NCBI GenBank assembly: GCA_052390415.1
Contig: JBQTGY010000054.1
Coordinates: forward strand, 1 to 25,411
Reading direction: 5' to 3'
DNA length: 25,411 nucleotides
Source: JANNWF01 sp052390415
GTDB lineage: Bacteria; Pseudomonadota; Gammaproteobacteria; Xanthomonadales; Xanthomonadaceae
This document shows positions 1 to 7,520 of this stretch, piece by piece (position 1 is the first letter of the stretch; each line of letters opens with the position of its first letter). Both the position numbers and the translations under genes were made by a program. The notes beneath the pieces are model-generated. The model did not search any database. It was not told where the DNA came from and worked only from the letters and a program-made list of their open reading frames with translations.

Positions 1-190
1 TGCCAAGCGCGCGATAAGCTCGGATGAACGATTCCTGGGCGACGTCCTGCGACTCGCTCCAATCGTGAATGTAACGGGTGATCACGCTGGTCAGCCGATG
101 CTGGTACTTCAGCACCAGCAAGTCGAACGCGCGCTTGTCACCTTCTTGCACACGCTTGACCAGCGCTTGATCGAGTTCGTTCTCGCCCAT
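1..190 (-). CDS. rpoE: RNA polymerase sigma factor RpoE (sigmaE), N-terminal part, cut by window edge
   Basis: The first 63 codons are visible; the gene runs leftward out of the window. The protein opens MGENELDQALVKRVQEGD and continues through KYQHRL...RYIHD...DVAQESFIRAYRALG, which is the region 1.2/2 signature of group 4 (ECF) sigma factors of the RpoE type and resembles E. coli RpoE (QDQ/VLVERVQKGD, RYQHKV, DVVQEAFIKAYRAL). RpoE directs core polymerase to envelope-stress promoters and is normally held by the anti-sigma factor RseA, which would be expected just outside the window. The ATG at 190 is preceded by an AAAAGG Shine-Dalgarno with about 9 nt spacing. That site lies inside one arm of a long palindrome (193-356), and a sigmaE-like promoter lies upstream (399-425), which suggests autoregulation. 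Identity is secure; only the N-terminus is seen. Confidence 0.9.
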   Translation of the reverse strand, partial: MGENELDQALVKRVQEGDKRAFDLLVLKYQHRLTSVITRYIHDWSESQDVAQESFIRAYRALG

Positions 191-192
191 CT

Positions 193-356
193 AGCCCGGC
201 CTTTTCATGAATACGCGTGATGATCGCGCAGGATATTGATCGCACAAGGGATTATCTGAAGGAGCGCCGTATCGGCCCATACGGCCGACTGAAGAGAATT
301 CATTGTGCGGTCAATGGACAAGCGAGGGCGCGCGCGATTCATGAAAAGACCGGGCC
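193..356. repeat. 164-bp imperfect palindrome in the rpoE leader
   Basis: The two halves are inverted copies. The outer arms are GCCCGGCCTTTTCATGAAT (from 194) and, read on the other strand from 355, GCCCGGTCTTTTCATGAAT. The inner arms are ATTGATCGCACAA / ATTGACCGCACAA, and the centre is GCCGTAT...ATACGGC. Spacing between matching blocks is the same in both arms to within one or two bases, so this is one long symmetrical structure rather than chance. It starts 3 bp upstream of the rpoE ATG. It may be a MITE-like insertion or a regulatory hairpin; no clear target duplication was found. Confidence 0.75.
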
Positions 357-398
357 AGACTACATCTCCACAGGTTGGGCAGTGATGGGAAGCGGCTG

Positions 399-425
399 TA
401 GGACAGGTCTGGTCCGATAAAGTTC
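399..425 (-). promoter_or_regulatory. Candidate sigmaE-dependent promoter of rpoE
   Basis: Read leftward, the sequence is TGAACTT, then 15 nt, then GTCCTA. This fits the sigmaE consensus recalled for Xanthomonads (GGAACTT, 15-17 nt, GTCNNA) apart from one G to T change at the first base. The predicted start near 392 would give a leader of about 200 nt that carries the whole palindrome 193-356. RpoE autoregulation is common, which supports the reading. Transcription start and sigma dependence are inferred. Confidence 0.55.
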
Positions 426-469
426 ACTTGCGATTCACACCGCTCGCAATGGGAACCTAAAAGGAAGCG

Positions 470-486
470 TTTGACCACCGGTCAAA
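470..486. promoter_or_regulatory. Operator-like inverted repeat upstream of the fad gene
   Basis: TTTGACC-ACC-GGTCAAA is a perfect 7-bp inverted repeat with a 3-bp spacer, 61 bp before the ATG at 548. Its left arm contains TTGACC, which could act as a -35 with GATCAT at 495-500 as a weak -10 (18-bp spacer), so a bound repressor would cover the promoter. The regulator is unknown; a TetR- or GntR-type fatty acid regulator is one guess. Confidence 0.4.
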
Positions 487-547
487 GCTGCCCGGATCAT
501 AGCCACTTGCCGTAGCCTGCGGCGTCCCTATTGAGCGAGAGCGCCCG

Positions 548-2575
548 ATGTTTGCCGGATTGAGATTTCGCCACTGGAAGCATGAATATCGCGCCGACCG
601 CGTGTTGATCATGAGCTTGGATCGCGCCGAGGCCAGCGCCAACACGCTCGCGCGCGCTGTGCTGGAAGAGCTGGACACCGCACTGGAACGCATCGCCAAC
701 GAGAAGCCCGATGGCGTGGTGTTCCGTTCCGCAAAGCCCGCTGGCTTTATCGCCGGCGCCGACATCAAGGAATTTGTCGAGTTCGACACCCAAGGTCGGG
801 TGATGGATTCCATCCGCTATGGTCAGGACGTATTTCAGCGCCTTGCCGAATTGCCGTGCAGCACGGTCACTGCCATTCACGGCCACTGCATGGGCGGCGG
901 TACCGAGTTGGCGCTGGCCTGTCGTTACCGCATTGCGAGCAACGACGACAGCACACGAATTGGATTGCCGGAAGTGAAGCTGGGCATCTATCCGGGCTGG
1001 GGCGGCAGCGTGCGCCTGCCACTTTTGGTCGGCGCGCCGGCAGCCATGGACATGATGCTGACGGGACGAGCGCTCTCCGCCAGCAATGCACGCGCAATCG
1101 GGCTGGTCGACAAGGTCACCGAGCCCGCGCTGTTGTTGGATGCCGCCATCGAACTGGTCAAGCGCGGCAGCACGCGCTCCCTCAAACAGCGCGCCACAGC
1201 GTGGGCAACCAACATTTGGGTAGTACGACAGGCGCTGGCGCCAATGCTGGTGAAGCAAGTCGCCCGCAAGGCGCGCAAGGCGCACTACCCCGCCCCATTC
1301 GCGCTGATCGAAACCTGGCGGCGCACTGGCGGTGGCACGCGGCAACGGCTGCTGGCGGAAGCCAAGTCGGTGGTGAAGCTGTCGCAATCACCCACGGCGC
1401 GCAATTTGATCAAGGTCTTTTTCCTGCAAGATCGGCTGAAGTCGCTGGGCGGCAAGGACCACGGCATCAAACATGTGCACGTCGTTGGCGCCGGCGTGAT
1501 GGGTGGCGACATCGCCGCGTGGTGCGCGTTGCGTGGGTTTGGCGTGACCCTGCAGGATCGTGAGCTGAAATTCATCGAACCTGCGATGGCGCGCGCGGCA
1601 ACCCTCTTCGAGCGCAAGATCAAACGCTTGGACAAACGCGCCGAGACCAGCGCCCGCCTCAAGGCTGACGTGGATGGCAACGGCGTTGCCAATGCGGACC
1701 TGGTCATCGAAGCCATCTTCGAGAGTCTGGAGGCCAAACAAGCCCTGTTTGCCAAGATTGAGGAAACCCTCAAACCGGATGCCTTGCTGGTCACCAATAC
1801 CAGCTCGATCCCGTTGACCGACCTACGCACTCAGATCAAGGCTCCTGCGCGCTTCGCCGGCCTGCACTACTTCAATCCCGTCGCCTTGATGCCCTTGGTC
1901 GAGATCGTCAATCACGACGGTATGGCGAGTGAAACCGAACGCCGCTTGGCCGCGTTCTGCCGTGCCATCGACAAACTGCCCGTGCCCGTTGCCGGCACGC
2001 CTGGTTTTCTGGTCAACCGGATCCTCGCGCCTTACATGCAGGAAGCGATCCTGTGTTTCGCCGAAGGCATCCCCGGCCCGGTGATCGATCGCGCTGCGCT
2101 GGCATTTGGCATGCCGATGGGTCCAATCGAACTGGTCGATACGGTGGGTCTGGACGTGGCCGCCAGCGTCGGCAAGATCATGGCCGACTTCCACGGACAG
2201 GAGCTGCCAGACGGATTGACCGTCACCGCGGGCCGGCGCGGCAAAAAGGATGGTCAGGGCTTGTATCGCTGGGAAAATGATCGCCCGGTCAAACCCGAAG
2301 TGCCGAAAGACTATCGCGCGCCCGAAGACCTTGAGGATCGCCTGATTCTGGCCATGCTCAACGAAGCCGTGTCGTGTCTGCATGATCGCGTCGTCGCCGA
2401 TGCAGATCTGCTGGACGCTGGGGTCATCTTTGGCACCGGCTTTGCGCCGTTCCGCGGCGGCCCGATTCAGTACATTCGCGACGCCGGCGCGGCGGGTTTG
2501 AAATTGAAGCTGGAGGCATTGGCCAAGCGCCATGGGCCGCGATTTGCGCCGCGGCCCGGGTGGGAGACGGTTTAG
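548..2575 (+). CDS. Bifunctional enoyl-CoA hydratase / 3-hydroxyacyl-CoA dehydrogenase (FadB/FadJ family)
   Basis: This 675-residue beta-oxidation alpha subunit hydrates 2-enoyl-CoA and oxidises the L-3-hydroxyacyl-CoA with NAD. Residues 1-190 form the crotonase domain: AGFIAGADIKEF (oxyanion region), Glu120 in GGGTELALAC and Glu142 in GLPEVKLGIYPGWGG correspond to the two catalytic glutamates of E. coli FadB. Residues 309-450 form the NAD-binding dehydrogenase domain with GAGVMGG (314-320), NTSSIPLTDL and the catalytic His440 in LHYFNPV. C-terminal helical repeats follow, with TPGFLVNRILAPY and PMGPIELVDTVGLD. It is about 50 residues shorter than E. coli FadB (729). No thiolase gene (fadA/fadI) follows, so the partner must be elsewhere. 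The Shine-Dalgarno is weak (GAGCGAGAG). FadB and FadJ cannot be told apart from the sequence alone, so no symbol is given. Confidence 0.92.
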   Translation: MFAGLRFRHWKHEYRADRVLIMSLDRAEASANTLARAVLEELDTALERIANEKPDGVVFRSAKPAGFIAGADIKEFVEFDTQGRVMDSIRYGQDVFQRLAELPCSTVTAIHGHCMGGGTELALACRYRIASNDDSTRIGLPEVKLGIYPGWGGSVRLPLLVGAPAAMDMMLTGRALSASNARAIGLVDKVTEPALLLDAAIELVKRGSTRSLKQRATAWATNIWVVRQALAPMLVKQVARKARKAHYPAPFALIETWRRTGGGTRQRLLAEAKSVVKLSQSPTARNLIKVFFLQDRLKSLGGKDHGIKHVHVVGAGVMGGDIAAWCALRGFGVTLQDRELKFIEPAMARAATLFERKIKRLDKRAETSARLKADVDGNGVANADLVIEAIFESLEAKQALFAKIEETLKPDALLVTNTSSIPLTDLRTQIKAPARFAGLHYFNPVALMPLVEIVNHDGMASETERRLAAFCRAIDKLPVPVAGTPGFLVNRILAPYMQEAILCFAEGIPGPVIDRAALAFGMPMGPIELVDTVGLDVAASVGKIMADFHGQELPDGLTVTAGRRGKKDGQGLYRWENDRPVKPEVPKDYRAPEDLEDRLILAMLNEAVSCLHDRVVADADLLDAGVIFGTGFAPFRGGPIQYIRDAGAAGLKLKLEALAKRHGPRFAPRPGWETV

Positions 2576-2581
2576 TATTTG

Positions 2582-2599
2582 TTCCGGCTTCGGCCGGAA
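2582..2599 (+). terminator. Hairpin just after the fad stop codon
   Basis: TTCCGGC-TTCG-GCCGGAA is a 7-bp stem with a stable TTCG tetraloop starting 6 bp after the stop. A short pyrimidine-rich run (TTCAGCTTTT) follows. It may terminate the fad transcript, although it could also be the first unit of the repeat region downstream. Confidence 0.5.
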
Positions 2600-2616
2600 T
2601 TCAGCTTTTGCTCGTC

Positions 2617-2636
2617 ATTCCGGCGAAGTCCGGAAT
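2617..2636. repeat. Short dispersed-type palindrome ATTCCGG...CCGGAAT
   Basis: A 7-bp perfect inverted repeat with a 6-bp loop sits in the context CGTCATTCCGG...CCGGAATCCAG. This matches the general form of widespread intergenic palindromes (GTCATTCC...GGAATCC) in many Proteobacteria, such as the dRS3-like repeats of Neisseria. Only one copy is in the window; membership of a repeat family is recognised by form. Confidence 0.45.
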
Positions 2637-2640
2637 CCAG

Positions 2641-2945
2641 CTTTTCGCTTCTCTCGCTTGAATTTGGCTCGCCGCACGGTTTCGTCCGCCTCGGCGGCGG
2701 CCGAGTCACTTTCTCTTGCTTCGCCAAGAGAAAGTAACCAAAGAGAAGGCGACCCCGATGTGGCGCTCGCGATGAAGCCGCGAGTCCGCGGCGGTCGGGA
2801 GGGGTTTTTGACCGAGCGAAGCGAAGGCGCGGGCGAAGCCCCGACAGCACATCCATGTGCTGGCAAAAACGCACGCGCATCCATGCGCGCACCCCTGACG
2901 GGCCTGATCTCCCAACCGCCGCCGCCACAAAGGGACCCCAAGATC
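2641..2945 (+). repeat. Xanthomonad-type intergenic repeat, copy A
   Basis: Landmarks in order are GCCGCACGGTTTCGTC (2671-2686), CGAGTCAC, an 11-bp hairpin ACTTTCTCTTG-CTTCGC-CAAGAGAAAGT (2708-2735), AACCAAAGAGAAGGCGACCC, ACCGAGCGAAGCGAAGGCG, and GCACATCCATGTGC. The same landmarks recur in inverted order at 3040-3435. Sequences with these words are scattered between genes in Lysobacterales genomes and often give rise to spurious protein predictions. No codon-like constraint or family match is visible in the frames crossing it, so it is treated as non-coding. Confidence 0.7.
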
Positions 2946-2980
2946 TAAAGCAAAGGCAGAAGCGCGCAGCGTGAAAGTTG

Positions 2981-3026
<46 letters not shown>

Positions 3027-3039
3027 ACCTTCAACCCCG

Positions 3040-3435
3040 TCATCGCGCCGAGCAGCGGAGCCGGGCTCGGAGGAAAGGCGCGCATGTCCGAGCACATGGA
3101 TGTGCGCGATCGGCTGCTTCGCAGCTGCGCCTTCGCTTCGCTCGGTCGCGCCGGCCCGAGACCGGCGAGCAGCGCAGGGTACGGCGTAGCCGCGCGATGC
3201 TCGGGTCGCCTTTCTTTTGGTTACTTTTCTGTATGTCGGGCATCCTGCCCTCCACCCTTCGGGCCGCCTTCGGCGTTCGGGCGCGCTCCTGCGCGCGTCG
3301 TGGCGAAGCAAAGAAAAGTGACTCGGCGGCCGCTGACCGAGCGCAGCGAAGGCCGGGGCGAAGCCCCGGAAGCAGACGAAACCGTGCGGCAGGCCAAACC
3401 AAGGCGAGGAAAGCGAGGAAAGAGAAAATCCGGAC
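3040..3435 (-). repeat. Xanthomonad-type intergenic repeat, copy B (inverted)
   Basis: Read leftward this copy has the same landmarks as copy A: GCCGCACGGTTTCGTC (3390-3375), CGAGTCAC, ACTTTTCTTTGCTTCGCCA, AACCAAAAGAAAGGCGACCC, ACCGAGCGAAGCGAAGGCGC and GCACATCCATGTGC. It differs from A in two places. About 40 bp rich in GGGGCTTCGCCCC are added before CGAGTCAC. The short hairpin loop of A is replaced by about 80 bp, so the arms ACTTTTCT (3312-3319 on the other strand) and AGAAAAGT (3223-3230) are far apart. No gene is supported in this stretch. Confidence 0.7.
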
Positions 3436-3496
3436 ACCGGCCCTCGCCGGAAAAACTCGCCCAAGCAAAAGCACGCCAACCGAGTGCCCCAAACCC

Positions 3497-3850
3497 CTAC
3501 ATCGTATGCGTAGGCTTGTCCGACCCCAACATTCCCGCCAGCTGAGTTTCCACTTTTCCGCGCACTTGCTCACCTTCCACCGAATCGTTGAACTGCACGC
3601 CAATTCCTGCGGTGCGGTTGCCCTGGGCGCCTTGAGGGGTGATCCAGCAGACTTTGCCTGCGACCGGCAGGCGTTCTTTGTCGTCTGGCAAGGTCAGCAG
3701 GATGAAAACCTCGTCGCCGAGGCTGTAGCGGCGGGTGGTGGGGACAAAAATGCCGCCGCCTTTGACGTAGGGCATGTAGGCGTTCAACAGCGCGCCTTTG
3801 TCCTTGATTGCCAGCGACAGGATGCCCTGTCGCGCCATTGCTCCACTCAT
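3497..3850 (-). CDS. pilZ: PilZ domain protein, type IV pilus biogenesis
   Basis: This 117-residue protein is the single-domain PilZ found at the end of the tmk-holB cluster in Pseudomonas and Xanthomonas. The sequence shows GGIFVPTTRRYSLGDEVFILLTLPD, a KVCWITPQGAQGNRTAGIGVQF core and a short tail. The family is needed for type IV pilus assembly through contacts with PilB and FimX. The N-terminus lacks the RxxxR motif that binds cyclic di-GMP in canonical PilZ domains, as expected for this non-binding subclass. ATG at 3850 is preceded by GGGGGAG at 7 nt; a second ATG at 3838 (MARQG) is also possible. It follows holB after 126 bp and is the last gene of the leftward cluster. Confidence 0.9.
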   Translation of the reverse strand: MSGAMARQGILSLAIKDKGALLNAYMPYVKGGGIFVPTTRRYSLGDEVFILLTLPDDKERLPVAGKVCWITPQGAQGNRTAGIGVQFNDSVEGEQVRGKVETQLAGMLGSDKPTHTM

Positions 3851-3976
3851 GTGACGCTCCCCCTGCCGTGTGCTTCGACTGTACCCAGGTTGCCGGCCTG
3901 GTTTGATGAAGGCTGTCCGATGTAGGCTGCCGATAGATCGTGACCCGATGATAGCTGTGAACTGTCGGCCAATCGA

Positions 3977-4966
3977 TCATCGCCGCATCGCCGCTCCCCA
4001 CTTTTCCAACAGTCCGCACAACAGCAAATCGGCGCGTAACGGCGCATCCAATAGTTGGCGAGTGCGATTGGTCTCGTCAAACCACGCGGCTAGCTTGGGA
4101 AAATCGCCGGCTACGGTCAAGCCAGCGGCCTTCATGCCGGGGTCGCGCTGGTCGGAGAATTGCATGCGGCCGATATCACGCGCGACTTCGGCGGCGAAAC
4201 GCAGGCGCTCACTCGTCGCTTCATCGGCCCAACGCAAGGCCACGCTCATTGCCCGCTCGCGCCCCGCCGCAAGTGCCGCCAGATCGCGCCGAACTTCATT
4301 GCGCAGGGCAAGCCGATGATCATTCAGATAGGCCAAGGCCAGGCCTGGATTGCCTTCTGCCGCAGTCAACGCATCATCGATTTGCGCGGCATCGGCACCG
4401 TTCTGACGCATCCACGCGCGCGCTTCAAGGGCGCTTGGCAAGCGCAGTTCTACGCGCTGACAACGGCTGCGAATGGTGGCGGAAATACGCGCCGGCTGCG
4501 CCGTCACCAGTATCAGATAGCGGCCGGGCAACGGCTCCTCCAGCGTCTTCAGCAACGCGTTGGCGGCCGCGCCTTTCATCGCTTCAGCAGGTTCGATGAT
4601 CGCGACCTGCGCACCTGAAAACTGCGCGGTCAGCGAGAACCATTGACTCAGGCGACGGATCTGCTCGACCAGAATCTCGCTGCGTTGCTTGCCTGTCTTT
4701 TCGTTGAGTTCGATGCCAATCGGGTTGAAATCTGGATGGGTGCCGGCGGCAAACAAGCGACAGCTGCGACAAATGCCGCAGGCGATGTCTTGCGGACTCA
4801 CCAGTTGCGTGCACAACAACCGCTGCGCCAATGCGGTCGCCAGTTGCCGCTTGCCAAGTTGTGCCTGACCCACCAACAACAGGGCGTGTCCCAAGCGATC
4901 GGCGGCGAGCGAGCCACCAAGGGTGTTCCAGGCACGCTGTTGCCACGGGGTCAAGGCAATACTCAT
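3977..4966 (-). CDS. holB: DNA polymerase III subunit delta prime
   Basis: This 329-residue clamp-loader subunit helps open and load the beta sliding clamp. The AAA+ fold shows a degenerate P-loop (GQAQLGKRQ, 33-41), as usual for delta prime, which does not hydrolyse ATP. A four-cysteine zinc module is formed by Cys52, Cys63, Cys66 and Cys69 (CGICRSC). AGTHPDF, ANALLKTLEEP and the SRC motif (IRSRCQRVEL) follow. Its ATG overlaps the tmk stop by 4 bp (ATGA), so translation of the two is coupled. Length matches the family (E. coli HolB 334). Confidence 0.93.
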   Translation of the reverse strand: MSIALTPWQQRAWNTLGGSLAADRLGHALLLVGQAQLGKRQLATALAQRLLCTQLVSPQDIACGICRSCRLFAAGTHPDFNPIGIELNEKTGKQRSEILVEQIRRLSQWFSLTAQFSGAQVAIIEPAEAMKGAAANALLKTLEEPLPGRYLILVTAQPARISATIRSRCQRVELRLPSALEARAWMRQNGADAAQIDDALTAAEGNPGLALAYLNDHRLALRNEVRRDLAALAAGRERAMSVALRWADEATSERLRFAAEVARDIGRMQFSDQRDPGMKAAGLTVAGDFPKLAAWFDETNRTRQLLDAPLRADLLLCGLLEKWGAAMRR

Positions 4967-5619
4967 TGACTCGGCGCGCCGCGAAAATCGGTGAATGCGA
5001 ATATCTCTGTGGTCACGGCAGCGGCGACCGAGGTTATCGATTGCGAGGCATCGATCACCCGCCAGCGTTGCGGCTCCGCCAACGCACGCTGGCGATAGCC
5101 GTCGCGCACGCGTTCAAAGAAGGCAATCGATTCCACTTCAATTCGGTCGGCTTCGCCGCCGCGTGCACGTACGCGAGCGAGACCTGCGGCGATCGGCAGA
5201 TCAAGCAAAAGGACCAGATCCGATTTGATCCCGACCGCCCACCGCTCAAGTTCGGCAATAACGCCGCGATCCAAACCGCGCCCACCGCCTTGATACGCAA
5301 AGCTGGCATCAGTGAAACGATCCGCCACCACCCAAGCGCCGCGGGCAAGCGCCGGTGCGATCTTCTCGCGCAACAATTGCGCTCGCGATGCGAACATCAA
5401 CAACAACTCGGTTTCTGCGCACATGTCGCGGTATTCGGGAGCGAGCAACAGCGCGCGTATCGACTCGCCCAGCGGCGTGCCGCCGGGCTCGCGTACTTGG
5501 ACCACCTCGATTTCCCTGCTCATCAAAGCGGATACCGCAGCAGCGATGGCGGTGGATTTTCCGACGCCCTCGCCGCCTTCAAAGCTGATCAGCCTGCCGC
5601 GGGCCGATGACGCACTCAT
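4963..5619 (-). CDS. tmk: Thymidylate kinase
   Basis: This 218-residue enzyme phosphorylates dTMP to dTDP with ATP, the committed step in dTTP supply. The P-loop GGEGVGKST (15-23), the REPGGTPLGE substrate loop and the ADRFTDASFAYQGGGRG segment (Asp100-Arg101 DR motif) are all present, followed by LLLDLPIAAGLARVRARGG. The ATG overlaps the mltG stop by 4 bp (ATGA), and its own stop overlaps the holB start the same way. Length and motifs are normal for a bacterial Tmk. Confidence 0.95.
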   Translation of the reverse strand: MSASSARGRLISFEGGEGVGKSTAIAAAVSALMSREIEVVQVREPGGTPLGESIRALLLAPEYRDMCAETELLLMFASRAQLLREKIAPALARGAWVVADRFTDASFAYQGGGRGLDRGVIAELERWAVGIKSDLVLLLDLPIAAGLARVRARGGEADRIEVESIAFFERVRDGYRQRALAEPQRWRVIDASQSITSVAAAVTTEIFAFTDFRGAPSQ

Positions 5620-6662
5620 CGCTGCCTCAATTGATAGCGACGCACTGCCGCGTTGTGCTCGGCCAACGACCGCGAGAATTGATGACTGCCGTCGCCGCGC
5701 GCAACGAAATACAACGTGTCACCCGGTGCGGGCGAAACCGCAGCGCGCAAAGCAGCCACGCCAGGCAAGGCGATGGGTGTTGGTGGCAAACCCGCGCGGG
5801 TGTAGGTATTCCAGGGTGTGTCGGTTTGCAGGTGAGCGCGGGTCAGATTGCCGTTGAAGGACTCGCCCAAGCCATAGATCACCGTCGGATCGGTTTGCAA
5901 CAACATGCCGATGCGCATGCGGCGGATGAAGACGCCGGCGATCTCGCGTCGTTCTCCACTTTGGCCGGTTTCCTTTTCGATGATGGACGCCAGAATCAGC
6001 ATGTCCTCACTCGACTGCAAAGGCAGATCGGCGTCGCGTGCCTTCCATGCGGATTCCAGCGCCGCATCCATCGCCAGCAGCGCACGACGCAGGATGTCGA
6101 GATCGCTTTGGCCACGGGTAAATTGATACGTCTCCGGCAAGAAGCGCCCCTCCGGATGTACACCTTCACGCCCCAATTGTTTCATCAACTGTTCGTTGGA
6201 AACGCCGGCCAAGGTTTGCGTCAGCGACGGCACGTCCAGCAAGGCGCGCCGCAGGTCGCGCACGTTCCAGCCTTCGATGACGGTAAAGCGGTATTGGATG
6301 ACCTTGCCCTGCTCAAGCTTGTGCAACAGGGTGCGCGGTGTGAGGCCATGCGAAAGCGAGTACTCGCCGACCTGCAGGCGGGTCAACACGCCCATACGCC
6401 ACGCCAGCAGTTCCCAATACGTATCCCGGCCGGACTCGACGCCGCTTTTTCGAAGACGGCGCAAAACGTGTCGAAACGAGTCGCCACGTTTGACCTCGAA
6501 CACTTGTTCCTCATCGCCGATCGCCAGCGGCGCGTCCACAAACGATTGGTAGTCCAACCACAGCCAACGGCCTGCCACGCCCAGTCCGACGGCAAGCAGG
6601 AGTGCGACGATCAGGAAGACGCCAAATTTGCTGCGGCGGGCTCGGGCGTTTGGTTTGGCCAT
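5616..6662 (-). CDS. mltG: Endolytic murein transglycosylase MltG (YceG-like)
   Basis: This 348-residue inner-membrane protein cleaves nascent glycan strands and limits their length. Residues 14-35 form one transmembrane helix after a basic N-terminus (KPNARARRSK). A LysM-like segment follows (EVKRGDSFRHVLRRLRKSGV), then the YceG catalytic domain with PEGRFLPETYQF and catalytic Glu229 in LASIIEKET, equivalent to Glu218 of E. coli MltG. DPTVIYGLG and NTYTRAGLPPTPIALPG complete the family pattern. The start overlaps the pabC stop by 1 bp (TGATG) and the end overlaps tmk by 4 bp. The pabC-mltG-tmk-holB order is as in E. coli. Confidence 0.95.
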   Translation of the reverse strand: MAKPNARARRSKFGVFLIVALLLAVGLGVAGRWLWLDYQSFVDAPLAIGDEEQVFEVKRGDSFRHVLRRLRKSGVESGRDTYWELLAWRMGVLTRLQVGEYSLSHGLTPRTLLHKLEQGKVIQYRFTVIEGWNVRDLRRALLDVPSLTQTLAGVSNEQLMKQLGREGVHPEGRFLPETYQFTRGQSDLDILRRALLAMDAALESAWKARDADLPLQSSEDMLILASIIEKETGQSGERREIAGVFIRRMRIGMLLQTDPTVIYGLGESFNGNLTRAHLQTDTPWNTYTRAGLPPTPIALPGVAALRAAVSPAPGDTLYFVARGDGSHQFSRSLAEHNAAVRRYQLRQR

Positions 6663-7504
6663 CAGTCAGCGTGATCGGCAAATGCGGGAGTGTGGCGTGC
6701 GAGCCAGACCATACACCGGCGCGTGATCGGGCCAATCGGCCAATTGTGATCACCCAGTGCGGTTACCGGAAGAATACCGCGCACGCTGCTACAGACAAAC
6801 AGCTCCTCGGCGGCAAACAGGTCGCTCATGGTGAGCGACGCCACCCGAGCGCCGAGCCCGCTGAGCAACTGCGAGCGGCATATTCCAGCCACACCACAGC
6901 GCTCGACCGAAGGCGTCAATAGTTCATCCTGTTTGACGAGGAAAATGTTGGCAGCGGTGGCGCAAACCAGATTTGCGTTGGCGTCGAGCAGCACGCCTTC
7001 CGCAATCTCCGGATCGCTCCATTCGCCGCGCGCCAGTACCTGCTCCAATCGGTTCAGGTGTTTGATGCCGGCGAGCAGTGGCTGGACGCCCAGTCGCAGG
7101 TCACACCGTCGTACGCGGATGCCTTCACGCTGCCAGCGTGGATCGATGGCAGGCGCCGGCGCGCATTGCACGATGCGCCGTGGTGCCAACGCGGTCACAG
7201 GTGAATAGCCGCGACCGCCACCACCTCGCGTGAGAATCAACTTCAGCACGAAGCTCTTCGGAGCATGGTTGGCGGCCATGAGTTGCCTGGCATCTGCCAA
7301 CCACTCCTCGTCAGCCGGTGCCGCAATACCCAATCGCACTGCCCCGGTCCGCAAACGTTGCAGGTGTTCGGTCCACCACACCGGCTGGCCCGCATGCACC
7401 AGGATGGTCTCGAATAGCCCGTCACCGTAGGCGAGTCCACGATCATCCGCGGGGAGGAATTCATTCGCGTGGCCGTCGATCAGCGACATGCATTGACCGA
7501 CCAT
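6662..7504 (-). CDS. pabC: Aminodeoxychorismate lyase
   Basis: This 280-residue fold-type IV PLP enzyme converts 4-amino-4-deoxychorismate to 4-aminobenzoate and pyruvate in folate synthesis. The sequence shows DDRGLAYGDGLFETI near the N-terminus, the PLP lysine Lys148 in GIKHLNRLEQVLA, and LLDANANLVCATAANIFLV with TPSVERCGVAGICR. ATG at 7504 was chosen because it lies 16 bp after the pabB stop and gives the family length; a second ATG at 7489 is possible and neither has a strong Shine-Dalgarno. The open frame extends further upstream into pabB but has no family similarity there. Its neighbour pabB makes the substrate. Confidence 0.9.
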   Translation of the reverse strand: MVGQCMSLIDGHANEFLPADDRGLAYGDGLFETILVHAGQPVWWTEHLQRLRTGAVRLGIAAPADEEWLADARQLMAANHAPKSFVLKLILTRGGGGRGYSPVTALAPRRIVQCAPAPAIDPRWQREGIRVRRCDLRLGVQPLLAGIKHLNRLEQVLARGEWSDPEIAEGVLLDANANLVCATAANIFLVKQDELLTPSVERCGVAGICRSQLLSGLGARVASLTMSDLFAAEELFVCSSVRGILPVTALGDHNWPIGPITRRCMVWLARHTPAFADHAD

Positions 7505-7520
7505 CAATTCCGTCGCTGGA

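Noticed and set aside
217..420. Short rightward reading frame in the rpoE-fad interval
   Set aside because: It lies almost entirely in the palindrome and over the predicted rpoE promoter, with no recognisable protein pattern.
4846..4872. Degenerate P-loop in holB as a sign of inactivation
   Set aside because: Delta prime subunits normally lack a functional Walker A; the zinc module and SRC motif are intact.
5607..6674. 355-codon open frame antisense to mltG
   Set aside because: Shadow of the well-supported mltG gene; no motifs.
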